A DNA stretch of 64,000 nt from Pseudonocardia autotrophica (GTDB lineage Bacteria > Actinomycetota > Actinomycetes > Mycobacteriales > Pseudonocardiaceae): positions 1-64,000 of the forward strand of contig NZ_JNYD01000001.1 of NCBI RefSeq assembly GCF_000717175.1. The letters run 5' to 3'. The notes under the pieces are model-generated. The model was not told the DNA's origin. It saw only the letters and a program-made list of their open reading frames with translations, and searched no databases. Of this stretch, positions 19,350-32,300 are shown in pieces. A program made the translations under genes and the position numbers. The first letter of the stretch is position 1. Each line of letters begins with the position of its first letter.

Positions 19350-20077
19350 TCGCGACACGGGTGTCCCCGCTGGTCCTGCTCCCCGCCCTCGCCGTGCTCC
19401 TCGCCGGCTGCGGCGGCGTCACCCTCACCACGGACGCGGGGTCCGACCCGGGCGGCAGCCCGGCGGAGCCCACCTCCGAACGGGGCACGGACCGGCACGA
19501 CGGTGCCGTCGCCCGCGTCGAGATCCTCTCCGATGCGGGCGACGTCACCCTCCGCTCCGGGCCGGAGGGATCGGCCACCGTGGACCACGAGAGGCGATGG
19601 ACCGGGCCGCAACCCGAGCTCACCCAGGAGCTTGCGGGAGACGTCCTGCGGGTCACCGCCCGCTGCCCGGAGCCGGGGGAGCGGTGCGAGACCCGGCTGA
19701 CCGTCACGGTGCCGGCGGCCGCGGCGTCGAGCGTGGACCTCGGGGCGGGCGACGTCCGCGTCGAGGGCCTGACGGGTGCCCACGAGCTGCGGACCGCCGG
19801 CGGCGACGTCACCGGCTCCGGGCTGGCCGGCCCGCGGGTGTCGGCGACCAGCACGGCCGGGGACGTCACGCTGGTCTTCGTCGCCCCGCCCGCCGCCGTC
19901 GTCGCGGAGTCGACGGCCGGGGACGTCGCGGTGGTCGTCCCGATCGGTCCGGTGTACCGCGTCGACGCCGGGACGACCGTCGGCTCGGTCGAGGTCGGCG
20001 TCGCGGACGACCCGGGTGCCGACGCGACGATCTCGGCGCACAGCACCGCAGGAGACGTCCGCGTGACGCACGGGTAG
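19346..20077 (+). CDS. Lipoprotein with DUF4097-like beta repeats
   Basis: 243 residues; its ATG overlaps the xerD stop. A signal peptide ends in a lipobox (VLLAGC, Cys about residue 23). The mature part is a series of short beta strands with recurring GDV turns ([48 protein letters not shown]), the pattern of DUF4097/adhesin-like beta-helix proteins. It is probably displayed on the outer face of the membrane; the role is unknown. TAACCT at 19331-19336 may be its own -10. Confidence 0.8.
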   Translation: MIATRVSPLVLLPALAVLLAGCGGVTLTTDAGSDPGGSPAEPTSERGTDRHDGAVARVEILSDAGDVTLRSGPEGSATVDHERRWTGPQPELTQELAGDVLRVTARCPEPGERCETRLTVTVPAAAASSVDLGAGDVRVEGLTGAHELRTAGGDVTGSGLAGPRVSATSTAGDVTLVFVAPPAAVVAESTAGDVAVVVPIGPVYRVDAGTTVGSVEVGVADDPGADATISAHSTAGDVRVTHG

Positions 20078-20357
20078 GCGCGCGGCTGACCAGCACGAAC
20101 CCTTGCGTCGCGGCCTCGGGCCCTGCTGGCAACGCCGAGATCGTTCAAATCTCAACGTAGTGGATCTGTCGCGCTCTGTTGTCTTCCTCACCCGAACGGC
20201 CGTGGTCCCGCGCTTGCATACGGCCCTGCCGCCTGGTTGGTTAAGTAAGCCTAACCGCGTGTGAACGCAGGCTTCCCGGTCGTGCACCGGGGGTCGTCGG
20301 CGGGCCCCGTGGCTGCCCCCTGCGCGCGTGACGGCCCGATGAACTCGACGAGAGGCG
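20078..20357. other. 280-nt regulatory gap before the siderophore operon
   Basis: No gene is seen. The region is less GC-rich than its surroundings around 20145-20260. It contains the iron-box palindrome at 20239-20259 and a possible -35-like TTGCAT at 20214-20219. It is therefore the likely promoter region of the NRPS operon. Confidence 0.6.
20239..20259 (+). promoter_or_regulatory. Candidate IdeR/DmdR iron box
   Basis: GGTTAAGTAAGCCTAACC (20239-20256) is an interrupted palindrome. Read from 20241, it agrees with about 13 of 19 positions of the actinobacterial iron-box consensus TTAGGTTAGGCTAACCTAA. It lies about 110 nt upstream of the NRPS start in the promoter region of an otherwise continuous operon. 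By analogy with DtxR/IdeR systems, iron-loaded repressor would shut the operon down. Confidence 0.7.
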
Positions 20358-20366
20358 GTGTCACGA

Positions 20367-23300
20367 GTGAGCGTGCCCCCCGCACTCGGTACCCGTACCG
20401 GCGCGACGCTCGCCCTGTCGGCCGCGCAGCTCGGGGTGTGGAACGCCCAGCGGCTGGATCCGGAGTCGCGCAGCTACCTGGTCGGCGAGGTCCTCGAGAT
20501 CTCCGCCGGCGAGGGTGGTGACCCGATCGACGTCGCGGCACTCGGTGACGCCGTGCGCGCGACGATCGACGAGGCCGAGACCCTGCGCCTGCGCCTGCAC
20601 GACACTCCGGACGGTCCACGCCAGACGGTGTCCGACGAGCCCGCCGCGCGGCCCCGCGTCGTCGACCTGCGCGGGGAGCGCAATCCGGTCGCGGTGGCCC
20701 ACGCGCTGGTCGACGCCGAGCGCTCGCGCGCCGCCGAGGCCTGCCGGGGCATGGTGGACCGTCCCCTCTACACCTACACGTTGGTGCGGCTGTCCGACCA
20801 GGACGTCTGGTGCATCCAGCTGTACCACCACCTGATCGTCGACGGCTACAGCGCGGCGATGCTCTCCCGCCGGGTCGCGGCCCACTACACCGCGCGGGTC
20901 CGCGGCACCGAGCCGCCGAAGGCGACCTTCGGCGCGATCGCCGACCTGATCGCGAAGGACCGCGAGTACGAGGCGAGCGAGCGGTTCACCCGGGACCGCG
21001 AGTTCTGGCGCGACCTGCTCACCCCGCTGCCCGAGCTCGGCGGCCGCCGCGACGCGCCCGAGGGCCCCGCGGACCGCACGCTGCACGCGCGGGCCTTCGT
21101 CTCCGGCGGGACGCTCGACCGGCTCGAGGCACTGGCCGACGACACCGGCACCACCTGGGCCGAGGCGCTCATCGCCTGCTACGCGGGTTTCCTGCACCGG
21201 CTGCGCGGCGAGTCCGACCTGGTCGTCGCGCTGCCGATGATGGCGCGCACCGGCGCCGCGGCGCTGCGGGCACCGGCGATGGCGGTCAACGTCCTGCCGC
21301 TGCGGGTGACCGTGCGCGGCGGCGACCGGCTCGGCGACCTCGCCCAGCAGGTGGGCCGCGCGATGCTCGGCATGCGGGCCCACCAGCGCTACCGCGGCGA
21401 GAACCTGCCGCGCGACCTCGGCGTCCCCGGCGCGGGCGCGCTGCTGCACGGCATCGGGATCAACGTCAAGGCCTTCGACCTCACGCTGGACTTCGCCGGC
21501 GCGGTCGGCATCCTGCGCAACGTCGCCGGCGGACCGCCGGAGGACCTCGGCCTGACCGTCACCCCGCAGCGCGACGGCGGGCTGATGCTCGGCTTCGAGG
21601 TCGACGCGCGGACCACCTCGCAGGCCACCGTCGACCGGCGGATGGCCGCCCTCGTGCGGATGATCGAGGGTTTGACCGGGGCGGACGACCCGGCCGTCGG
21701 GCAGGTGGACCTGCTCGGCCCGGAGGAGCGGGCCCGGCTGCTCGCCGAGCGCACGCCCGCCGCGCTGCCCGGCACCCCGGAGCTCGTCCCGGCCGTCCTC
21801 GACCGCCTCGCCGCCACCCGGCCCGACGCCACCGCGCTGGTCCACGACGCCGAGCAGCTCACGTTCGCCGATCTCGCCGGCCGGGTGCACCGGCTCGCGC
21901 GGGCGCTGCGGCACAGGGGGATCGGGCCCGACGACGTCGTCGCGCTGGCCCAGCCCCGCTCGGTCGAACTCGTCGTCGCGCTGCTCGCGGTGCTCGACGC
22001 CGGCGCCGCCTACACCGTCCTCGACCTCGACCATCCGGCGGCGCGACTGCGCACGCTGCTCGACGACACCCGGCCCGCGCTCGTCCTCGGATCCGGCGTG
22101 CCCGAGGCCGTCACCCTCGAGACCGAGGGCCTGCCCTACGGGCCGTTGACCGAGGCCGAGCTGGCGGCCCCGCGGCACCCCGAGCACCTCGCCTACGTGA
22201 TCCACACCTCCGGGTCCACCGGCACGCCCAAGGGCGTCCTGGTCCGGCACGCGGGTCTGGCGGCGCTGCTGCACCACCACCGCACCACGCTCTACGCCGC
22301 GGCGGAGCAGCGGGCCGGGCGGCGGCTGCGGACCGCGCACACCGCCTCCTTCGCCTTCGACGCGTCGCTCGACCAGCTCATCTGGCTGCTGTGCGGGCAC
22401 GAGATGCACCTCTACGCCGGCGACCTGGTCAAGGACGCCGCCGGGCTGGTCGCGGCGTTCGCCCGGGACGGCATCGACTGCGTGGACCTGACCCCGTCGA
22501 TGGCCGCGGCGCTCGTCGAGCACGGGCTGCTCGACGGCCCGCACCGGCCCGTCCAGCTCGTGCTGGGCGGCGAGGCGGCCCCTGCCGCGCTCTGGGAGAG
22601 GATCACTCGCTCCGGGGTGGTGGCGCACAACCTGTACGGGCCCACCGAGACCACCGTCGACGCCACCGCCGCACCGGTCGAGGGCGCCACCCCGACCATC
22701 GGGCTGCCGCTTGCCGGCACCCGCGCCTACCTGCTCGACGCCGCGCTGGCCCCGGTCCGGGACGGCGAGCGGGGCGAGCTCTACCTGGCCGGCCCGCACC
22801 TGGCCCGCGGCTACCTCGGCCGGCCGGGCGCCACCGCCGAGCGCTTCCTGCCCGACCCGTTCGGTGCCCCCGGCGACCGCATGTACCGCACCGGCGACGT
22901 CGCGGTGTGGACCCCGGGCCGTGGGCTAGAGTTCGCCGGCCGCGCGGACGGCCAGGTCAAGATCCGCGGGTTCCGGGTGGAGCTCGGCGAGGTCGAGTCC
23001 GCGCTGAGCGAGGCCGAGGGCGTCACCGCCGCGGCGGCCGTGGTCCGCACGGACGGCGGCCGCCCGATGCTGGTCGGGTACGTGACCGGTGCGGTCGAAC
23101 CGGACCGGGTGCGGTCGGCGCTGGCCGCGCGGCTTCCGGAGCACCTGGTGCCCGCGGCCGTCGTGGTGCTCGACGCGCTGCCGGTCACGGTGAGCGGCAA
23201 GCTGGACCGCGCCGCCCTCCCCGCACCCCGGCTCACCGGCTCCGGCCGGACCCCGGCCACGGTGCACGAGCGTGTGCTGTGCGAGGTCGTCGGCGAGGTG

Positions 23301-26300
23301 CTCGGGCAGGAGGGCGTCGGACCCGACGACGACTTCTTCGGTCTCGGCGGGGACAGCATCACCGCCATCGGCGTGAGCAGCCGGGCCCGCGCCCGCGGCC
23401 TGGACCTGCGTCCGAAGGACCTGTTGTCCCGCCGCGACCTCGGTGCCCTGGCCGCGGAGGTGCGCGAGGTCGAGACCGGCCGCCCCGCCGCCCCGGACGT
23501 GGCGACGGGCTCGGCGCCGGCCACCCCGATCGTCCGCGCACTGGTGGACCCGAACCCCGCCGCCGAGGCAATCGCGGGCTACGCGCAGTGGACCGCGGTG
23601 CAGGTCGACGAGCCGATCGAGCTCGCCGACCTCGTGGCCGGTGTCCAGGCCGTCGTCGACCGGCACGACGCCCTGCGGATCGTGCTGCGCGGCAGCGGTT
23701 CCGACGCCGAGCTGATCGTCCGGGACGGCGGTGCCCTGCGGGCGCCGGAGATCGTGCACGAGGGCTTCGGCGAGCCCGCGGACGTCGCCGCGCGGGAGGC
23801 CGCCCTGCTCGATCCGCGGGCGGGGGAGACCCTGCGCGTGGTGCTGCTGCGCCGCTCCTGCTCGGGGCCGGACGAGCTCGTGGTCGTGGCGCACCACCTC
23901 GTCGTCGACGGGGTGTCGTGGCGGGTGCTGCTGCCGGACCTGCAGGAGGCCTGCACCGCCGCCCGCGAGCGCCGCGGCCCCCGGTTCGCACCGCGCGGCG
24001 GCTCGTGGCGGCGGCACGCGCTCGCGCTCGCCGAGGAGGGCGTGTCCGGGGCGCGCCGCGCCGAGCTCGAGCACTGGCGTTCCGCGCTGGCCGCGGTCGC
24101 GCCGCTCGGCGAGCGGCACGTCGGCCCGGCGGACACCGTCGCCACCGCGGCCCGCACCCGCACGACCCACGCGCCCGAGGTCGCCGACGCCCTGCTCACC
24201 GTGCTCCCGGAGAAGTACCGGGCCGGCGCGGAGGACGTGCTGCTCGCTGCGCTCGTGCTCGCCGTCCGCTCGTGGCGCGGTCCGGCCGAGGCCCGGGCGG
24301 TCTCGCTGGAGCGGCACGGCCGCGAGTACGGCGACCTGGACCTGGCCGGCACCGTCGGCTGGTTCACCAGCGAGTTCCCGGTCCGGGTGCCCGACGGGCT
24401 CACCGACGCCGACCTCGACGACGCCCTCGCGGGTGGCCCGGCTGCCGGGCGGCTGCTGCGCGCGGCGAAGGAGGCCCTGCGCGCGGTGCCGGGGGAGGGC
24501 GCCGGGTTCGGGGTGCTCCGCTACCTCGACCCCGAGACCGCGCCGGAGCTCGGCGCGGCGCCCACACCCGCGCTGCTGCTCAACTACCTGGGCCGGTTCG
24601 CCGCGCTCCCGGGGTGGCGGCTGCCCGCCGAGGACCCGTTCGCCGTCGTCGAGCCGGCGGGCAAGCAGCTGGCGGAGACGTTGGCGCTCAACGTCTTCGT
24701 GCACGCGGACGGCGGGCTCGCGGTCGAGTGGAGCGCCGCGTCCGCGGTGCTCGGCCCGGGCGACGTCGAGGCGCTGCAGGAGCACTGGGACCTGGCGCTG
24801 GAGGCGCTCGCCGCGCACGCCGCGCTCGCGGAAGGCGGCCTCACCCCGTCGGACTGCCCCGGCACGGGCGTCGACCAGGCGGGCATCGACGCGTTGGAGG
24901 CCGAGCACGGCTCGCTCGCCGAGCTGCTCCCGCTGTCCCCGCTGCAGGAGGGGCTGCTGTTCCACGCCGTCCGCGACGGTGCCCGGGACGTCTACACCCT
25001 CACCGCCCGCTTCGACCTCGCCGGCCCGCTCGGGGCCGACCGGCTCCGCGGCGCCGTCGAGGGGCTGCTCGCGCGGCACCACAACCTGCGGGCCGCGTTC
25101 CACTTCGAGGAGCTCGACCGCCCGGTGCAGGCGATCCCGCGCACGGTGTCGCTGCCGTGGCGCGAGGTCGACCTGACCGCGCTGCCGGAGCGCGCGGCCG
25201 CCCGGGCCGCGGACCGGCTCGAGGACGACGCCGCCACGCACGTGTTCGACGTGCGCGTCCCGCCGCTGCTGCGCGGCCTGCTGATCCGCCTGCCGGGCGA
25301 GCGGCACCGCCTGGTGCTCAACGCCCACCACCTGCTCACGGACGGCTGGTCCACGCCGATCGTGCTGCGCGACCTGCTCGAGCTCTACCACCGCGGCGCC
25401 GACCACCTGCCGGCCCCGGCGCCCTACCGGACCTACCTCGCCTGGCTCGCGGGCCGGGACCGGGCGGCGCAGCAGGCCGCCTGGGCGGACCGGCTCGACG
25501 GGCTGGGCGCGCCGACGCTCGTGGCCACCGGTGCGCCGTCGGAGGAGCGCCTGCGCCTTGCCGTGCCGCTCGACGCGGAGACCGCCGTCGCGCTGTCCAC
25601 ACTCGGCCGTGAGCGCGGGCTCACCGTGAACACGCTGGTGCAGGGCTCGTGGGCGGCCGTGCTGGCCGAGACCACCGGGCTCGACGACGTCGTGTTCGGT
25701 GCGACCGTGTCCGGCCGGCCCGCGGACCTGCCGGGGGTCGAGGGCATGGTCGGCCTGTTCAGCAACACCGTCCCCGGGCGGCTCGCGCTGCGTCCGGACC
25801 GGTCGCTGCTGGCGCAGTTCACCGAGCTGCAGACGGCCCAGTTCGCGATGCAGGAGGTCGAGCACGCGAGCCTCGCCGAGATCGAGCGCGCCGCGGGCCG
25901 CGGACAGCTGTTCGACACCCTCGTGGTGTTCGAGAACTTCCCGGCGGGCCCGGCGCGCGCCGCGGACGACCCGCTGCGGGTCGAGGGCGTCGCCCACCGC
26001 GGGGTCACGCACTACCCGCTGACGCTGCTGGCCCCGCCGACGGCCCCCGGCGCCGGCCTGGAGCTGGTCCTCGACCACGACCCGGGTGCGGTGCCCGCCG
26101 ACCGGGCGGAGCGGATGGCCACCCGGCTCGCCGAGGTCCTGTCCGGGCTGCTCACCGGCCCGGAGCGAACCGCCGCCGAGATGCTGCGTTATGGAACCAC
26201 AATGCGTTCCGAACCCGGGCCCGAATCGCGTTATGGAACCATAATGCGCGCAGAACCTGGGCCCGAATCGCGTTATGGAACCACAATGCCTGCAGAACCC

Positions 26301-29300
26301 GGGTCTGAATCGCGTTATGGAACCATAATGCACCCAGAAGCGGTGGTGCTCACCGCCATCCGCGAGGCCGCGGCGGCGGTCCTGGAGGTGCCCGGGGTGG
26401 GCGCCGACGAGGACTTCTTCGCCCTCGGCGGGCATTCGCTCACCGCGATGCGGCTGGTCGGGAGGCTCCGCCGAACCGGGGTCCGGCTGACCGTGCCCCA
26501 GGTGTTCGAGGCGCCGACGCCGCGGGCCCTGGCCGGGCTCGCGGAGGTCGACGAGGAGCGGCTGGCGGTTGCGGAGACCCGCGCCGACGCCCCGAGCGCC
26601 GTCGTGCCCGTGAACGCGACGCGTCCGGTCCGGGCCGAGCGGGGTCGTCCGGAGATCGACCCGCACGCCGTCCCGCTCTCGCCCGCGCAGGAGCGGCTCT
26701 GGTTCCTGCAGCAGCTGGAGGGCCCCTCCACCACCTACGACGTCCCGGTGGTGGCGCGGATCCACGGCTCGCTGGACGTCGCGGCCTTGGCCGCCGCCTG
26801 GGCGGACGTCCAGCACCGGCACCCGATCCTGCGCACGGTCTACCCGGCCGACGCCGAGGGTGCGGCCACGACCCGCGTGCTCGACGAGCCCGCTGCGCCG
26901 GCGGTCCGCACCGTCGACGCCGGCGCAGACAGAACCGCGGTCGAGGCCGAGATCGCGGCCTGCCAGGCCAGGCCGGTCGACCTCACGACGGACGTCCCCG
27001 CCCGGGCGACGTTGCTCGTCGTCGGGCCGGAGGAGCACGTCCTGGTGCTGGTGGTGCACCACATCGCGATCGACGAGGGCTCGATCCGCCCGCTGCTCGC
27101 CGACCTCGACCGCGCCTATACCGCGCGGAAGGCCGGTGTCGCGCCGGAGTTCGGCCCGGCCGGTCCGGCGTACGCCGACCACGCCCGTCGGGAGCGCCGG
27201 CTCCTCGCCGAGGACGCGCTCGCCGAGCAGACCGCGTACTGGCGGGAGCGGCTGGCCGGGTTGCCGGTCGAGCTCGACCTCCCGTTCGACCACCCGCGTC
27301 CGACCCGCACCGCGCACCGCGGCCGCACCCTGCTCCGTCCGCTCCCCGCCCACGTCCGCGCCGCGATCACCCGGGTCTGCGCCGAGCAGCACGTCACGCC
27401 GCTGGTGGTGCTGCAGGCCGCCGTCGCCCTGACCTGGAACCTGCTGGGCGCGGGCCGGGACGTCCCGCTCGGGTCCACGGTCGCGCGCCGCGGCCTCGAG
27501 TCCGGCCTGCCGAACGAGCACGACTTCACCTACACCGTCGGGTACTTCGTGAACACCCTGGTGGTGCGCTGCGACCTGTCCGGCAGGCCGTCGTTCGCCG
27601 AGCTGCTGGACCGCGTCCGGGACACCTCCCTCGAGGCGCTGGCCCACCAGGACCTGCCCTTCGAGCGGCTGGTCGAGCTGCTCGCCCCGCCGCGCAGCAC
27701 GGCCCGGCACCCGCTGTTCCAGACGGCCGTCGCGCACGAGGGCCGGGTCGCACCGAGCCCGCTCGGCGACCTCGTGCTGGAGCCGGTCGACCCGGTCCGC
27801 GAGGACGCGCGGTTCGACGTCGCGATCTGGCTGGTCGACGACGAGCACGCGTCCGACGAGGGCGCCGCGCTGCGCCTGGTCGCCGACGCGGAGCTGTTCG
27901 AGGCGCCGACGGTCGGCTTCCTGCTCGACGCGCTCGTCCACGTCCTCGAGCAGGGCCTGGCCGCGCCGACGGCGCCGATCGGCACGCTCACGTTGCCGCG
28001 CACGGGGATCGCCGACCCGCCCCGGCGCACGGAGGTGCCCACGGGCGTCGCAGCCGGGTTCGCGGCGCAGGTCCGCCGGACGCCGGAGGCGCCCGCGCTG
28101 GTCGCCGCCGGTCGCACGCTGACCTACCGCGAGCTGGCCGCCCGCGTCGATGCGCTCGCCGCCCGGCTGCACGCCGCCGGCGCCGGACCCGAGACCGTGG
28201 TCGCGGTGGCGCTGCCGCGCTCGGCCGAGCTCGTCGTCGGGCTGCTGGCGGTCCTACGGACGGGGGCGGCGTACCTCCCGCTCGACGTCGACTACCCGGC
28301 CGAGCGGCTGGAGTACATGATCGACGACGCCCGTCCGGTCGCCACGCTGACGAGCGCCGATGTCGCGGACCGGTTGCCGCGCAACGCCCCCGCCGCGATC
28401 CGGGCGGACGAGGCGGACGGGGCCGCACCCGAGGCCGGGGAGCTCCCGGAGCCGCCCGCCCCGGGGGACCACCTCGCCTACGTCATCCACACCTCCGGGT
28501 CGACCGGGCGTCCCAAGGGCGTCATGGTGACCACGGCCAACCTCGCGGCGTTCGTGGAGACCGTGGTCGGCGAGGGTTGGGTCCGTCCCGGCGACCGGCT
28601 GGTCGCCGTGACCACCGTGTCGTTCGACATCGCCGTGCTGGAGCTGTTCGCGCCGCTCGTCGCCGGCGCGACCGTCGTGCTGGCGGACCGGGCCACCGTG
28701 CTCGACCCGGACGCCCTGCATGCCCTCGTCCGCACCGAGCGCGCCACCGTCGTGCAGGCGACGCCGTCCCTGTGGCGGGCGCTGACCGAGCACGAGGACG
28801 CCCCGCAGCTCGCCGGGGTCCGGGCCCTGGTGGGCGGCGAGGCGCTGCCCGCCGACCTCGCGGCCGACCTCACCGCGCGGTGCGCCTCGGTCCGCAACGT
28901 CTACGGCCCCACCGAGGCCACGGTCTGGGCCACCTGCGCCGACCTCGCCGCGGGCGACCCGGTCACGATCGGCGCGCCCTGGACGGACGTCCACGTGCGG
29001 ATCCTCGACGACGACCTGCGCGCGGTGCCGGACGGCGTCGCCGGCGAGCTGTACGTCGGCGGCGCCCAGGTGGTCCGCGGGTACCTCGGCCGCCCCGGGA
29101 TGACCGCGGCACGGTTCGTCGCCGCGCCCGGCGGCGAGCGTCTCTACCGGACCGGCGACCTCGTGCGCCGCCGGGCCGGGCGGATCGAGTTCCTCCGCCG
29201 GGTCGACGACCAGGTGAAGGTCCGCGGATTCCGGATCGAGCTCGGCGAGGTGGAGGGCGCGCTCGCGGCCGTCGACGGGGTGGCGCGGGCCGCCGCCGTC

Positions 29301-32300
29301 GTCCGCGCGGACGGGGCCGGGACGGGCCGCCTGCTGGGGTACGTGGTCCCGGAGGCGGGGCGGGCGGTCGACCCCGCCGAGGTCCGCGCCGGGGCCGCGC
29401 GGCTGCTGCCGGACTACATGGTCCCGCAGGTCGTCACGGTGCTCGACGCGCTGCCGCTGACCCTCAACGGCAAGGTCGACCGCAAGGCGCTGCCCGGGCC
29501 GGCGGTGGCCTCGGCCGGCCGCGCGCCACGCACCGAGGCCGAGCGCGTGCTGTGCGCGCTCGTCACCGAGGTCCTCGGCGTGCCCTCCGCGGGCCCCGAC
29601 GACACGTTCTTCGGCCTGGGCGGCGACAGCATCAGCACCGTCCGGCTGGCGTCCGCGGCCCGCGCCCGAGGCCTCGGCCTCACGGTCGCGGACGTCTTCG
29701 CCACGGACACGCTCGCCGATCTGGCCAGGTCAGCGGGGGTCGTGAGCGCCGACAGCCCCTCTAGGGGCAGTCGCCACTCACGGGAGTGGGGGGAGCTGCC
29801 GCTGGGGCCGCTGCAGGAGGGCATGTACTTCCAGTCGACGCTCGACGCGTCGGGCACGGACGTCTACCTGGTGCAGCAGCGGTTCGACTTCGCGCGCACC
29901 CCGGACGTGCCGCGCTTGCGGGCGGCGGGCGACGCGCTGCTGCGGCGCTACCCCAACCTGCGCGCCGGCTTCACGCACGCCGGGCGGACCGAGCCGGTCC
30001 AGGTCGTCGGGCCCGAGGTGCCGATGCCCTTCCGCGAGGTCCACCTGGCATACGAGGCCGAACTCGAGGGCCTCGACGAGCGCGAGTTCGCCGCGGGCTT
30101 CGACCTGGCCGCGCCGCCGCTGGTCCGGATGCTGCTGGTGCACCTGCCCGGCGGGCGCGCGCGGCTGGTGTTCACCCAGCACCACCTGCTGGTCGACGCC
30201 TGGTCGATCACCGTGCTGCTGGGCGAGCTGTTCGCCCTCTACGAGGGCCGCGAGCTGCCCGAGCCCGCGGACTTCCGGGACTACCTGGACTGGGCCTCGG
30301 CCGCGGACCGGCCGGCGGCGGAGGAGGCGTGGCGGGCCTACCTCGCCGGTCTCGCGCAGCCGACCCTGGTCGCGGGCGAGCGACGGGCCGCCGCCGTGGA
30401 GCGTGCTCCGCTCCCGGTCCGTCGCCACGTCGAGATCGACGCGGAGACCACCGCGGCGCTGTGGGACCTGGCCGCGCGGCTCGGCGTGACCCGCTCGACG
30501 GTGATCGCGACCGCCTGGGGCCTGGCGCTGCGCGGCGCCACCGGCGTCGACGACGTCGTGTTCGGGGCGACCGTGTCCGGGCGACCGGCCGAGGTCGACG
30601 ACGCGGACCGGATGGTCGGGCTGCTGCTCAACACCGTGCCCGTCCGGCTGACCGTGAAGCCCGGCGAGCGGGTCGCCGACCTGCTGCGGCGGGTGTTCGC
30701 CGACGCCGGCCGGCTCACCGCCCACCACCACCTGGGCCTGGGCCGGCTGCAGCGGGCCGCGGGCCACCCGACGCTCTTCGACACGCTCTACGTCTTCCGC
30801 AACGCCCCGCGGAACTCCGCGCAGCGCCGCGAGGTGCTGGAGCGGCACGGGATCAGCACGGTGGAGGCCGTCGACGGCACCCACTACGCGCTGACCCTCG
30901 ACGTCGACCCGGCCGGCGGCGACGGCGAGGCGCTGGCGATCGCGATCGAGTCCCGCCCGGACCTCGTGCCCGACGCCGACGTGGCAGCCCACCTGGACCG
31001 GCTGGTCGCCGTCCTCCGCGCGCTGACGGACCCGGAGGCGCGCGTCGCCGACACGGCGGTCCCGCCCGCGGGCACGCCGGTCGAGTTCGCGCCGCCGCGG
31101 GTGGCCGTGCCGGAGCCGGGGGAGCCGGGCGGCAGCGTCGACGCGCTGCTCCGCGAGCGGGCCGCCGCGACCCCGGACGCCACGGCGCTCGTGTTCGGCG
31201 ACACCCGGCACACCGCGCGGGAGATGGACGAGCGGGTCACCCGGCTCGCCCGGGTCCTCGCCGACCGCGGGGCCGGCCCGGGGGAGACCGTCGCGCTCGC
31301 CCTGCCGCGCACCGCCGACCACGTCGTCGCGATCTTCGCGGTGATGCGGACCGGGGCGGCGTACCTGCCGCTCAACCTGGCCGACCCGGCCGCGCGCCGG
31401 GCCGAGCTGGTGGCCGACGCCGGCGCCGCGCTCGTCGTCACGACGCGGGCGGGGAGCGGGACCGCGGGGGTGCCCGAGGTCCTGCTGGAGGAGGTCGCCG
31501 CCGTCCTCGACGGCGCGCTCCCGGCCCCGGACCGCGAGGTCCCCGGGCCGACCCACCCCGACCAGCCCGCGTACGTGATCTACACGTCCGGCTCGACGGG
31601 CCGGCCGAAGGGCGTCGTCGTGGGTCACCGCGGGCTCACCGCGATGTACCACAACCACGTCGCCGAGATCTTCGCCCCCACGGCCAGGGGCCGGGGTCGC
31701 CTACGGATCGCCCACACCGTGTCGTTCTCCTTCGACATGTCCTGGGAGGAGCTGTTCTGGCTGCTCGCGGGACACGAGGTGCACGTGATCGACGAGCGGG
31801 CGCGGCTCGATCCCGCCTCGCTCGTGCGGCACTACCGCGAGGTCGGCATCGACGTGGTCAACGTGACCCCGTCCTACGCCCGCGAGCTCCTCGCCGGCGG
31901 CCTGCTCGACGGCGAGCGGCATCCCGCCCTCGTCATGCTCGGCGGGGAGGCGGTGCCGCCGGAGCTGTGGACGCGGTTGCGGGAGCAGGAGGGCGTCGAC
32001 GGCTACGACCTCTACGGCCCCACCGAGTTCACGATCAACGCCATGGGCTCGCCGGTGCAGGGCAGCGCGACGCCGTGCCTGGGCCGCCCGGTCCGCAACG
32101 CCTGCGCCCGCGTTCTGGACAGCGGGCTGCGCGAGGTGCCGGTCGGCGGGGTCGGCGAGCTGTACATGTCCGGCGACGGCATCGCGCACGGCTACCTCGG
32201 CCGGCCCGGGCTCACCGCCGCGTCCTTCGTGGCGGACCCCTCCGGGAGCGGCACGCGGATGTACCGCACCGGCGACCTGGTGCGCCGACGCCCCGACGGG

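Noticed and set aside
26186..26331. CRISPR array
   Set aside because: The unit repeats without unique spacers, keeps an open reading frame inside the NRPS and has only four copies; no cas genes are nearby.
22926..28172. Minus-strand open frame of about 1750 codons opposite the NRPS
   Set aside because: The plus strand carries intact NRPS motifs throughout; the minus-strand translation has none.
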